NCBI GenBank assembly: GCA_003248755.1 | Contig: QFQW01000060.1 | Span: 1-22,343, forward strand | DNA length: 22,343 nucleotides | Source of the DNA: Chryseobacterium sp. | GTDB lineage: Bacteria; Bacteroidota; Bacteroidia; Flavobacteriales; Weeksellaceae | Direction: 5' to 3' | Shown: positions 7,568 through 15,609 of the stretch, one piece after another | How positions within the stretch are numbered: position 1 is the first letter of the stretch | How the letters are laid out: each line of letters starts with the position of its first letter | Program-made: the position numbers and the translations under genes | Notes under the pieces: model-generated | What the model saw: only the letters and a program-made list of their open reading frames with translations | Database searches by the model: none | What the model was told of the DNA's origin: nothing

Positions 7568-8395
7568 CTAGATACTTCTCTTTCGGTACGAAGTAGGTGA
7601 TTTCCCTTTATACTTTTTAAAGATCCTGTTCAAATGGCTAGGGTCGGTAAAGCCAAATTCAAATGCTATTTCGCTGATGCGCATATCAGTTAGCATTAAA
7701 CGGCTTTCAATGAGCTTCAACTTATAAAGCATAATGTATTGCTGCAAGCTTTCTCCGGTGTGTTTCTTAAAATATTCGCCCATATATTTTGGAGAAAGAT
7801 GAAACTGTTCTGCTAATTGGTAGACTTTTAACTTCTCTGGCTCGAAAATATGTTGATGCAGATAATTGATGATGGGCATTACACCGGAAATTTTACCGTT
7901 GAACACTTCTTTTTCCTGCAAAGTAAGATTACGGGCAGCATAGGTAATAATGGTATTGATTAATTGTTGAATGACCTGCTCCTGATGTGGCGCCTGACTT
8001 TCCTTTTCCCGAATTAAAGCTTCGACAGCCGCACGGATAAACGGCTTGTCGGTAACGGTTTTTAGAATGCAACCCGGAAGATGATTGTGGCTGTTAAAAA
8101 TATATTCCAGCTCACGGATGTTTTGGCTGTTTTGGGTTTTAAGATAATCGTTATTAAATCTGATAAAGAAAAACTGGCTCAACGATTGAACCTCGAAACT
8201 ATGCAGATCCTCTGGAAAAATCAGGAATAATTTGTTGGGCGCATAAGGAAGTTGATGCTCATTGATGATTTGGACGCCCGTTCCTTCCATCACAAAAACC
8301 ATCTCAAAAAAAGTGTTTTTTCGGGCTTTGGCGGTGTAATCCTGCGTTTCGAACCATTCTAATTCATAGGCACTGTATAAATTCTGCACTTCCAT
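7568..8395 (-). CDS. AraC-family regulator 2
   Basis: With the start at 8395 (MEVQNLYSAYELEW) the product has 275 residues. A longer frame to 8536 exists but would run through the promoter and start of the divergent DoxX gene. The N-terminus looks like an AraC cupin sensor domain (FEMVFVMEGTGVQI, then YAPNKLFLIFPEDLHSFEV). The C-terminal double HTH contains AEQFHLSPKYMGEYFKKHTG and ISEIAFEFGFTDPSHLNRIFKK followed by GKSPTSYRK. It is of a different subfamily from AraC 1, 3 and 4. It is divergent from the DoxX/deacetylase pair, which it probably controls, and its 3' end abuts the site C operator. Confidence 0.9.
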   Translation of the reverse strand: MEVQNLYSAYELEWFETQDYTAKARKNTFFEMVFVMEGTGVQIINEHQLPYAPNKLFLIFPEDLHSFEVQSLSQFFFIRFNNDYLKTQNSQNIRELEYIFNSHNHLPGCILKTVTDKPFIRAAVEALIREKESQAPHQEQVIQQLINTIITYAARNLTLQEKEVFNGKISGVMPIINYLHQHIFEPEKLKVYQLAEQFHLSPKYMGEYFKKHTGESLQQYIMLYKLKLIESRLMLTDMRISEIAFEFGFTDPSHLNRIFKKYKGKSPTSYRKRSI

Positions 8396-8430
8396 ACCTG
8401 CAATTTTACAAAAAAATCCAGTAAAAAACC

Positions 8431-8462
8431 TTGTTTCCTTCCTAGTATTTAATTGAACTTTG
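8431..8462 (+). promoter_or_regulatory. Possible promoter of the DoxX-deacetylase pair
   Basis: TTG (8431-8433), 21 bp, then GAACTTTG (8455-8462), one base off the TAnnTTTG -7 consensus, 14 bp before the ATG at 8477. It lies in the 81-bp divergent gap with AraC 2. This is a pattern match only. Confidence 0.4.
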
Positions 8463-8476
8463 TAAAAAACTTTATT

Positions 8477-8869
8477 ATGAATGATATTGCTTATTTGATG
8501 CTGCGTCTGGTGGCGGGCATCAGTTTTTTCGGGCACGGCTTGGTACGGTTACCAAAATTGAATGCTTTTAGTCAATGGATGACTGGCAATTTTTCAAAAT
8601 CAATGTTGCCACAAAATTTGGTTACACCTTTTAGCTACGCCTTGCCGGTGGCAGAATTCACCATCGGTATATTACTAATCTTGGGCGTCTTTTCTCCTAA
8701 AGTAATTATTGCAGGTTGGGTTGTAATGCTCCTATTAATGTTCGGCACTTGCCTTATAGAGAATTGGGAAGCTTTGCCGTCGCAAATGATACACGCCATC
8801 ATCCTTATTGCGCTGTACCAATTCATCGCTGCAAACAGCATTTCATTAGACCAATTATTTAAAAAATAA
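8477..8869 (+). CDS. DoxX-family membrane protein
   Basis: The start at 8477 (MNDIAYLML) gives 130 residues; an earlier ATG (8453) overlaps the likely -7 box. Four hydrophobic segments (about residues 5-20, 50-72, 75-95, 103-122) and the early motif RLVAGISFFGHGLVRL mark the DoxX family, small inner-membrane proteins linked in some bacteria to thiol/oxidant stress and quinone or sulfur metabolism. The molecular function is not established. The stop is 4 bp before the deacetylase-like gene, so the two form an operon, divergent from AraC 2. Confidence 0.87.
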   Translation: MNDIAYLMLRLVAGISFFGHGLVRLPKLNAFSQWMTGNFSKSMLPQNLVTPFSYALPVAEFTIGILLILGVFSPKVIIAGWVVMLLLMFGTCLIENWEALPSQMIHAIILIALYQFIAANSISLDQLFKK

Positions 8870-8873
8870 AGAT

Positions 8874-9836
8874 ATGATTGACAGAAGAAAGTTTATCAAA
8901 CAAGGCAGTTTGCTTACCACAGCAGGATTGGTAGCGACCGCCGTTCCATTTTCTGGAATGGCACAAAGCGGAAAAAATATGCAGGCAAAGCCAAAAGAAA
9001 CCAAATCAAAGTGGCTGGATGGTTCCCGCTTGGTGGTTTCTGTTTCTATGCAGTTTGAAGCGGGCGGACAACCCGAAAATGCAGAGAGTCCTTTCCCTCA
9101 AAATATGGAAAAAGGCTATAAAGATTTGCCGGCTACAACTTGGTATGAGTACGGATATAAAGAAGGTATTCCTCGGATGTTGGATAACTGGGATAAATTG
9201 GGAGTAAAAATTACCTCACATATGGTGGGTAGTGCGGTGCTAAAAAATCCGGCATTAGCAAAAGAGATTGTAGATCGTGGTCACGAAGCCGCTGCACACG
9301 GAATGAACTGGGCAACACAATATACGATGTCATACAACGACGAGAAAAAATTTATCAAAGACGGTGTGGATGCCATCAAAAAAATTACAGGTTTTGATGC
9401 AATTGGTTATAATGCCAATTGGCTACGAAGAGGCGAAAACACCTTGAAGATTTTGCAGGAATTGGGATTCTTGTACCACATAGATGATTTAAGTAGGGAT
9501 GAGCCTTTTGTTCAAACGGTCAACGGAAAAGCTTTTGTGACGGTTCCTTACACATTGCGTTGCAACGATATTCAACTGATTGACGGCAAAAATTTCTCCG
9601 CAGACCAATTTGTACATCAGGTTAAAATGGAATTTGATCAACTGTATGAAGAAGCCGCAAATCGCAGAAGACAAATGTCAATCAGCTTTCATGACCGCAT
9701 TGGCGGCACTCCGCAAATGGTACAGGCAGCGAAAGAATTATTTACCTATATCCAAAAGCATGAAGGGGTAAGCTTTAAAAGAAAAGATGAAATTGCAAGA
9801 ATGGCTTTGGAAGACAAAACGACCATAAGGGAGTAA
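8874..9836 (+). CDS. Exported polysaccharide-deacetylase-family protein (Tat signal)
   Basis: The 320-residue product begins MIDRRKFIKQG, a twin-arginine motif, followed by a hydrophobic stretch ending AVPFSGMAQS; export by Tat is likely. The rest resembles the allantoinase/PuuE-like branch of the NodB-type deacetylases: SVSMQFEAGG, GVKITSHMVGSAVLKNP, EIVDRGHEAAAHGMNW, then GYNANWLRRGENTLKILQEL and a late ISFHDRIGG. The canonical Asp-Asp of NodB is replaced by a QFE type sequence, as expected in PuuE-like members acting on small amides. The substrate is unknown. It is tightly coupled (4 bp) to the DoxX gene. Assignment to the broad family is fairly safe; the enzymatic specificity is open. Confidence 0.82.
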   Translation: MIDRRKFIKQGSLLTTAGLVATAVPFSGMAQSGKNMQAKPKETKSKWLDGSRLVVSVSMQFEAGGQPENAESPFPQNMEKGYKDLPATTWYEYGYKEGIPRMLDNWDKLGVKITSHMVGSAVLKNPALAKEIVDRGHEAAAHGMNWATQYTMSYNDEKKFIKDGVDAIKKITGFDAIGYNANWLRRGENTLKILQELGFLYHIDDLSRDEPFVQTVNGKAFVTVPYTLRCNDIQLIDGKNFSADQFVHQVKMEFDQLYEEAANRRRQMSISFHDRIGGTPQMVQAAKELFTYIQKHEGVSFKRKDEIARMALEDKTTIRE

Positions 9837-9956
9837 ACATTACAACCCTCAGTAGTCCACAAAATCAGAGAAATGTATAAGACATTCCGAAAAATCGAAA
9901 AGTAGATTCTATTAGCTTGTCGGAACTTTGTATTAGAAATTTTAAACAAATTCATT

Positions 9957-10760
9957 ATGAAAAATACAGTATTTATTACCGGTGCGTCATCTGGTTTGGG
10001 AAAAGCAACCGCAAATTTATTTCACCAAAACGGATGGAATGTAATAGCTGCAATGCGCTCACCGGAAAATGAAACAGAACTCGATGCTCTTGAAAATGTA
10101 CTATTGGTACAACTTGATGTGACCAATCCAACGCAAATCCAGGAAGCAATTGCAAAAGGAACCGAAAAATTCGGCTCGGTTGATGTTCTAATTAATAGCG
10201 CAGGATATGGCCTGATGGGCGTTTTTGAAGCTTCAAGTCCTGAACAGATTCAGCAACAATTCGACGTTAATGTTTTTGGTTTAATGAATGTGACAAAAGC
10301 AATTCTACCTATAATGAGAGCTCAGAAAAAAGGAACAATCATTAATATTTCTTCATTTGGGGGCATTGCTGCTGGTCCTTTTGCCAGCTTGTACAACAGT
10401 TCTAAATTTGCGGTGGAAGGGTTTTAGGAAGCTTTAAATTTTGAAGTTTCTTCGTTTGGAATTGCAGTAAAAATTATAGAACCCGGAAGTATTGCAACCA
10501 ATTTTAGAAATGGTATCGAAATGATACAAAATACAATTGACGATTACAACACTGCGTTATCCGCGTTCGTTCCAAAATTTACCAAACGTACAGAACACCT
10601 TCCAAAAGCCAGTGCGGAACAGGTCGCGGAAACTATATATGGTGCGGCAACGGATGAACTTCCTCAATTAAGATATGTGATTGGCGAAGACGCACTGTTT
10701 TATATTGATTTAAAGAACAAGAATTCCGAAGCAGATTTCTTGAGATTAATGCAGGCATAA
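9957..10760 (+). pseudogene. Short-chain dehydrogenase 3, interrupted by a TAG
   Basis: The frame encodes a typical SDR: TGASSGLG (8-15), NSAG (80-83), Ser133, Tyr146 and Lys150 in YNSSK. It then stops at TAG (10425-10427, codon 157) right after FAVEGF. The same frame continues with EALNFEVSSFG, IIEPGSIATNF and a normal SDR C-terminus to the TAA at 10758-10760; the full length would be 267 residues. SDR 2 has Ser at the stop position (FAVEGFSEAL). As written only the first 156 residues are made, lacking the substrate-binding part, so the gene is probably inactive unless the stop is suppressed or is a sequencing error. The next gene downstream also carries a single stop. Confidence 0.85.
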
Positions 10761-10800
10761 TCTAGCAGAAAAGTTTAAATTTAATACTTAAATTAGAAAA

Positions 10801-11718
10801 ATGCCAGAAGCTTTTATTTCCATAAAATCGGTTGCAGACCTTCATCGTTTTTACAATTACGGAAGCCCAAAACATCCTTTGGTGACAGTGATTGATTTAA
10901 AAAACATAAGCCGTTCTGACGAGAATTTTGCCAACTATTTTTACAGCCTTAATTTGTACACGATTGTTTACAAAAAATTTAAAGGAAGTATAAAATACGG
11001 TCGTTCCCATTACGATTTTCAAGAAGGAACTTTGATGTTTACGGCATCCAACCAGGTAATTAGACCGAGTTCAGATACCGAGATTGAGGAAGGTTGGTTT
11101 CTGGCATTTCATCCTGATTTTATTTACGGTTGAGATTTAGGCAAAAAAATCCAGAAATACAGTTTCTTTCAGTATGAAACTAATGAAGCTCTCCACATTT
11201 CGGAGGATGAAAAATTTTTGCTTGATGAAGTGATTGCAAGAATTAAAAAAGAATATTCCCAGAATATTGACCGTCATACGCAGGGATTGATTTTAAACCA
11301 GATTGAAATGCTTCTGAATTACTCCGACCGATTTTACGACCGGCAATTTTTTACCCGAAACAAAACCGGAAACGATGTAACCCAACGTTTTGAAAGTCTC
11401 CTTAATGATTATTTTAATGATGACCATCTGATTGAAAAAGGCATTCCCGAAGTAAAATATTTCGCTGAAAAACTGAATCTTTCTTCCAGCTATCTATCAG
11501 ATTTGCTTAATAAATTCACAGGCAAAACGACGATAGAGCACATCCATCTGAAGTTGGTCGACAAGGCAAAAAACATCCTCTTGGGAACCACAAAATCGAT
11601 AAGTGAAATTTCTTACGAACTCGGTTTTGAACATCCCTCCCATTTCACCAAAATTTTCAAAACCAAAGCCGGAATTTCTCCGTTGCATTTTAGGAAGCAG
11701 TTTCCTGAGCAGAATTGA
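10801..11718 (+). pseudogene. AraC-family regulator 3, interrupted by a TGA
   Basis: The frame starts at 10801 and encodes an AraC-type sensor domain resembling AraC 1 and 4 (KFKGSIKYGRSHYDFQEGTL, then FLAFHPDFIYG). It meets a TGA at 11131-11133 (codon 111) and continues in the same frame with DLGKKIQKYSFFQYETNEAL and a complete double HTH (LSSSYLSDLLNKFTGKTT; ISEISYELGFEHPSHFTKIFK; GISPLHFRK) to 11718; the full length is 305 residues. AraC 1 and 4 have His at the interrupted position; a TGG or CGA codon could also have become TGA by one change. It follows SDR 3 by 40 bp on the same strand. The 3' part from 11218 could in principle be translated as a separate DNA-binding fragment. Confidence 0.85.
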
Positions 11719-11729
11719 AACATTCAAAA

Positions 11730-12638
11730 TTACTTAACCGCTTCCTTTTTATACTGAACAGGCGTTACCCCCACCACTTTTTTAAATAACCTGGTAAAGT
11801 AAGACGGACTTTCAAATCCTAGATCATAGGCAATTCCTGCGACATTACTTTCTGAGCTCAATAAGAGATTTTTTGCTTCTTTAATCAAGTAAATATGAAC
11901 GTGCTCCAAGGCTGTTTTTCCGGTTTCCTGTTTCAGAATATCGCTGAGATAACGAGGAGAAACAGCTAATTCATTCGCCATAAAATTGACGGTAGGCAAA
12001 CCATCTTCCACGTGTTTATTTTCCTTAAAATAATTATCTAAAACCGTAAGGAATTTTTTAACCATTGTTCCGGAAACGTTGGAACTGCGATCTATGAACT
12101 GTCTTTTGTAAAAACGATCAGAATATTTTAAAATAGAATCGATATGCGAAAGAATAATTTCCCTGCTGAATTCGTCAGAATTTTCATCATATTCTCTTCT
12201 GATCTTTTCATACAGTTCCCACATAATCACTTCTTCCGAAGGCGAAATATGAAGGGCTTCATTGATTTCATATTCAAAATAGCCGTACTTTTTGATCTGT
12301 TCATTCAACGGATGTCCCGACAGGTAATCTTCGTGAAAAAACATTACAAAACCCTTTTCGGCAAACTGTACATTTTGCACCTCAATAATCTGTCTAGGCT
12401 TCATAAAAACTGCGGAACCGTTGTTGTGGTCGTACTTGGTTTTGCCATACAACACGTAACCGGATTTTATTTTCTTTAAACCAATCATATAAAAATCTCC
12501 GGTAAAACGGTCTTCCCCGACAGAGTACGTCATCAGTTCTTTACAGGTCATCAAACTCAAAAGAGGATTTTTCGGAGGCTCGAAACCACTTTTCTCGTGC
12601 AGCTCTGTGATACTTTTATAGTGATTGATTTTTTCCAT
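11730..12638 (-). CDS. AraC-family regulator 4
   Basis: This intact 302-residue protein is closely related to AraC 1: both open with HYKS/TxTELH, share CxxE, then GLKKIKSGYVLYGKTKYDHN against the equivalent KIKSGIFMYGRTPYDHD, and have nearly the same HTH (VSPRYLSDILKQETGKTA; GIAYDLGFESPSYFTRLFKK; GVTPVQYKK). It starts 57 bp after the MFS gene, on the same strand, and has a possible -7 box of its own, TAAATTTG at 12677-12670. It converges with AraC 3, leaving 11 bp. It is a plausible controller of the MFS exporter or of the GTGCTA regulon. Confidence 0.92.
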   Translation of the reverse strand: MEKINHYKSITELHEKSGFEPPKNPLLSLMTCKELMTYSVGEDRFTGDFYMIGLKKIKSGYVLYGKTKYDHNNGSAVFMKPRQIIEVQNVQFAEKGFVMFFHEDYLSGHPLNEQIKKYGYFEYEINEALHISPSEEVIMWELYEKIRREYDENSDEFSREIILSHIDSILKYSDRFYKRQFIDRSSNVSGTMVKKFLTVLDNYFKENKHVEDGLPTVNFMANELAVSPRYLSDILKQETGKTALEHVHIYLIKEAKNLLLSSESNVAGIAYDLGFESPSYFTRLFKKVVGVTPVQYKKEAVK

Positions 12639-12695
12639 ATTTATCGGGGTTAGAAGTTTTAACTATAATCAAATTTAGTAAATAAAAAGGAGCTT

Positions 12696-13922
12696 TTATA
12701 TCTTGGATTTTATAAGATGAGAAGGAATTTCTGTATTGCTGACAATTGCTTTTCTAAACAGTAAAATGACAATAAACAATGTTACCACAATAATAAAATT
12801 AACCATTGCAAATGTCTGAATATCTTTAATTTCAAATACATTGATTAATCCGTAACCTGCAACTGAGCTCACCACATACACGCCACCGCCCGTCAAACCG
12901 CTTGCAATACCTGCATTTGCCGTGAATCTCTGCAAACTGTACGCATAAACATTGTTGAAAATGAAACCCGATAAAAGATGTAGCGATAAAGTGAATCCCA
13001 GTAAAAACACCAATCCGTCATACTTTGAAGTGACAGCAAACATTGCAAAAACGATGATTAACTGTAAAATAATTGCAGCATTTATTTTTGCGAAAAGTCC
13101 TTTTTTAATCATTAATTTAGAAATAATTCCGCCACTCATCAGAGCAATTCCGGAAGCCAGCGAACTGTATCCTGTAACGACAGGTGAAAATCCATATATT
13201 TTTTCGATGATAAACGGGCTTACCATTCCATAAATCACAAGAAGTGAATAACTTAAGCCAATAATTATTAATCCTAAATAAAAATCAGGCGTACCCAACA
13301 TTTTTCTGTAAACTGCTGCGATTTCTTTTCTTTTAAATACCTGAAAATTCTGTAGAGATTCTCCTGTAAACCGAATTTCGAAAAATAAAATGATGAAGGT
13401 AAGAATTCCCAAGAGATAAAAATTGGACTGCCATCCGAAAAGCACCTGCAAGTAACCTCCGATAAACGGCGCAACAATGGGTGCAGTTGCCCAGACAATC
13501 GAAAAAAGACTGGTGTAGTGTTTCAGTTTTTCACCTTTGTAGAGGTCAACAAAAAAAGCTCTTTTCCCAACAATAATTAATGAAACCGTGATTCCCTGAA
13601 CGATTCTCATTAAATAAATCACATAAATTTCAGGAACTAAAGCAATAATAAAACTTGCCAAAGAAAAGGTAATCAATGCAAAAATATTGATTCTGTACCT
13701 TCCAAAACTGTCGAGAATACTTCCGATAAAAAGCTGGCTGAATCCCGAACTCACCATAAATAAAAGGAGCGAAACCTGCACTTTTTCAACCGGAACACGC
13801 AATTCTTCTGCCATCGACGGAAGTGATGGAATGTAAATATCTGTCGTCAACCCACCCAGCGGAATGAGTATAAATGCCAGCAATGTGCTTATATATAAAT
13901 ATTTTGTATTTTGAAATTTCAT
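12696..13922 (-). CDS. MFS efflux transporter, Bcr/CflA type
   Basis: With the start at 13922 (MKFQNTKYLY) the product has 408 residues and about 12 hydrophobic segments. The first segment carries GGLTTDIYIPSLPSMAEEL, characteristic of the Bcr/CflA drug-proton antiporters (DHA1 group). The loop 2-3 motif reads GSILDSFGRYR, and helix 5 holds PIVAPFIGGYLQ, the antiporter motif C. It should export a drug-like or metabolic compound at the inner membrane. The longer frame to 13967 runs back into the terminator region and is rejected. AraC 4 follows by 57 bp. A terminator separates it from SDR 2 upstream, so it has its own promoter in the about 50 bp before the start. Confidence 0.9.
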   Translation of the reverse strand: MKFQNTKYLYISTLLAFILIPLGGLTTDIYIPSLPSMAEELRVPVEKVQVSLLLFMVSSGFSQLFIGSILDSFGRYRINIFALITFSLASFIIALVPEIYVIYLMRIVQGITVSLIIVGKRAFFVDLYKGEKLKHYTSLFSIVWATAPIVAPFIGGYLQVLFGWQSNFYLLGILTFIILFFEIRFTGESLQNFQVFKRKEIAAVYRKMLGTPDFYLGLIIIGLSYSLLVIYGMVSPFIIEKIYGFSPVVTGYSSLASGIALMSGGIISKLMIKKGLFAKINAAIILQLIIVFAMFAVTSKYDGLVFLLGFTLSLHLLSGFIFNNVYAYSLQRFTANAGIASGLTGGGVYVVSSVAGYGLINVFEIKDIQTFAMVNFIIVVTLFIVILLFRKAIVSNTEIPSHLIKSKI

Positions 13923-13969
13923 TGTGATAATTGATTTTATGGGGAAAACCCTTACATTTTTAAACAAAA

Positions 13970-14000
13970 AAGTAAATCCAATCTTAAGTCGGATTTACTT
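13970..14000 (-). terminator. Terminator of SDR 2
   Basis: A perfect 10-bp inverted repeat AAGTAAATCC (13970-13979) / GGATTTACTT (13991-14000) with an 11-nt loop lies 19 bp past the SDR 2 stop. On the minus strand it is followed by TTTTTTG. Confidence 0.82.
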
Positions 14001-14018
14001 AATTTTTCACACTTGAAA

Positions 14019-14840
14019 TTATCCGTGCGCAGCTTCGGAAACCTCTTTCCAATCATTCCACACCTGAAGTTTTTCTGCGTACACTCTTTCCGTTTTTCTC
14101 AATCCTACTTTTCCTAAGAATAAACGAAGGGGTGGATTCTCACTGTCAATTAATTTCAAAATTGCAGGAACCGTTGCTTCCGGCTTTCCATAATCTTCCG
14201 GTAATAATCCTTCAGCTTCTCCCAAACTTGATTTCAAAGCATCGTAAGCCGGAATGGCATCGCCGTGAACGGCTGAGCTTCCACCGAAATCGGTTGTATA
14301 TCCGTTAGGCTCAATCATCGTTACATTAATTCCGAATGGTTTTACTTCTGTTGCCAAAGCTTCGCTGAAGCCTTCCACAGCGAATTTTGTAGCATTGTAA
14401 ATTCCCAAAGTCGGCAAGCTCCAAACACCTAAAACACTTGATAGCTGAATCACGTGACCGCTTCCCTGCGCTCTGAAAATCGGCAAAGCCGCCTGAGTAA
14501 CCCAAAGAGTCCCGAAAACATTGGCTTCAAAAACATCTTTTGTAACTTTCTCACCCACTTCTTCCACTGCTCCGAAAACACCGTAGCCGGCATTATTAAT
14601 AACAACATCCAGATTTCCAAAATGATTCTTCGCTTTATTTACCGCTTCAAAAACCGCTTCTCTGTTGGTAATATCTAAAGAGATAGGAAGGAAAGAGTCA
14701 GGATATTGTTCTGTCAAATCTTTGTAAGCCTCAATATTTCTTGATGTTGCGGCTACTTTATCTCCTCTTTTAAGGAAAGCTTCTGTCCAAAGTTTTCCGA
14801 ATCCTCTTGATGCTCCTGTGATAAAAATTGTCTTTTCCAT
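14019..14840 (-). CDS. Short-chain dehydrogenase/reductase 2
   Basis: A 273-residue classical SDR with TGASRGFG (8-15), an Arg in ATSRN suggesting NADP(H), NNAG (82-85), Ser135, Tyr148 and Lys152 in YNATK. It is a paralogue of SDR 1 over the whole length, including the C-terminal ENPPLRLFLGKVG and WKEVSEAAHG. Both have the same operator-promoter layout, which suggests duplication of gene and control region together. The cytoplasmic carbonyl substrate is unknown. It is transcribed alone, between its own promoter and a strong terminator. Confidence 0.93.
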   Translation of the reverse strand: MEKTIFITGASRGFGKLWTEAFLKRGDKVAATSRNIEAYKDLTEQYPDSFLPISLDITNREAVFEAVNKAKNHFGNLDVVINNAGYGVFGAVEEVGEKVTKDVFEANVFGTLWVTQAALPIFRAQGSGHVIQLSSVLGVWSLPTLGIYNATKFAVEGFSEALATEVKPFGINVTMIEPNGYTTDFGGSSAVHGDAIPAYDALKSSLGEAEGLLPEDYGKPEATVPAILKLIDSENPPLRLFLGKVGLRKTERVYAEKLQVWNDWKEVSEAAHG

Positions 14841-14882
14841 TTTTAAAAATTTTAATTGTTTTGTTTTTTAATTTTGATAAGA

Positions 14883-14939
14883 CAAAGTTATCTCGCATCG
14901 GAGCCAAACCTGTAGCTCAAATCAGCGGAAGAATAGCAC
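14883..14939 (-). promoter_or_regulatory. AraC-type operator and promoter, site D (SDR 2)
   Basis: On the minus strand: GTGCTA (14939-14934), 15 bp with TTCCGCTGA, GAGCTA (14918-14913), 22 bp, TAACTTTG (14890-14883). It is 7.4 kb from site C yet nearly identical to it over the 27-bp two-half-site core. Confidence 0.8.
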
Positions 14940-14980
14940 AGAATTACGGAAGTACTTGTGATTTACATTTTAAAATAAAA

Positions 14981-15000
14981 TCGGAAGAAAATTCTTCCGA
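14981..15000 (-). terminator. Terminator of the enoyl-CoA hydratase/MdaB operon
   Basis: TCGGAAGAA and TTCTTCCGA form a 9-bp inverted repeat around AA, followed on the minus strand by TTTTATTTTA. It lies 38 bp after the MdaB-like stop and before the SDR 2 promoter. Confidence 0.7.
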
Positions 15001-15038
15001 CTTATTAAACCATAAGTAAGAATTATATTAAATCGAGC

Positions 15039-15605
15039 TTAGATATTATTTTTTAAATGCGTTTCGAATGAAGACAATTCCTGTTCTATTTTCGGATTTT
15101 TAAAAACATCATAGAAGGCAAATGTCGGCAAAGGCTGAACTCCTAAGAACTGAAGTGTTGCAGTGAAAGGCTTTGTAAATTCTTCCATACTAAATTCTTC
15201 AAGCAACTGACCTGGGTTTCCAAAAGTTTCCTCGGGAGCATTCCAGGTGTTCACAATCATTCCTTTGCTTTGTAAAAGACCGCCTGTACCATAATTTCCG
15301 CCATTATTTCTTCCATCTCCAGCGTAGATTTTTCCGTAGCCGCTCATCAAAACTTTATCGATATAATCTTTCGTTTTTGCAGGCATTCCAAACCAGTTAA
15401 TTGGGAAATGAAAGAGTACAAAATCTGCACTTACCCACTTTTCGATTTCCTGTGGAATTTCGTAGCCATTATCAATTACTGTTTCGAGAATTTCGTAGCT
15501 TTTTTCTTCGAAAACACTTTTACTTTTTTCGAAAATCGTTTTATTCAGATTTCCTTCTGCAATTTGTGGCCATTTGATATGACCGTTGATGATTAATGCT
15601 TTCAT
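15039..15605 (-). CDS. mdaB: NAD(P)H:quinone oxidoreductase, MdaB-like flavodoxin fold
   Basis: The 188-residue product begins MKALIINGH, as in flavodoxin-fold NAD(P)H dehydrogenases, and shares the MdaB hallmarks: FHFPINWFGMPAKTKDYID, IYAGDGR, YGTGGLLQSKG, NTWNAPEETF and FLGVQPLPTFAFYDVFKNP. Escherichia coli MdaB is an FAD-dependent two-electron quinone reductase that keeps quinones from redox cycling. The gene starts 4 bp after the enoyl-CoA hydratase-like stop, so the pair is an operon, divergent from HxlR 2. That gives the same HxlR-quinone reductase arrangement seen for YodB-type sensors. Confidence 0.9.
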   Translation of the reverse strand: MKALIINGHIKWPQIAEGNLNKTIFEKSKSVFEEKSYEILETVIDNGYEIPQEIEKWVSADFVLFHFPINWFGMPAKTKDYIDKVLMSGYGKIYAGDGRNNGGNYGTGGLLQSKGMIVNTWNAPEETFGNPGQLLEEFSMEEFTKPFTATLQFLGVQPLPTFAFYDVFKNPKIEQELSSFETHLKNNI

Positions 15606-15609
15606 TTAA

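Noticed and set aside
8396..8536. N-terminal extension of AraC 2 up to 8536
   Set aside because: It would overlap the start of the divergent DoxX gene and lacks AraC-domain similarity; the start at 8395 gives a normal family length.
11692..11747. AGGAAGC/GCTTCCT as a terminator between AraC 3 and AraC 4
   Set aside because: The loop would be about 41 nt and the 7-bp arms lie in the two coding ends, so it is not convincing.
12670..12677. TAAATTTG as a certain promoter for AraC 4
   Set aside because: It fits the -7 consensus, but no -33 element or operator accompanies it, so it is mentioned only in the gene entry.
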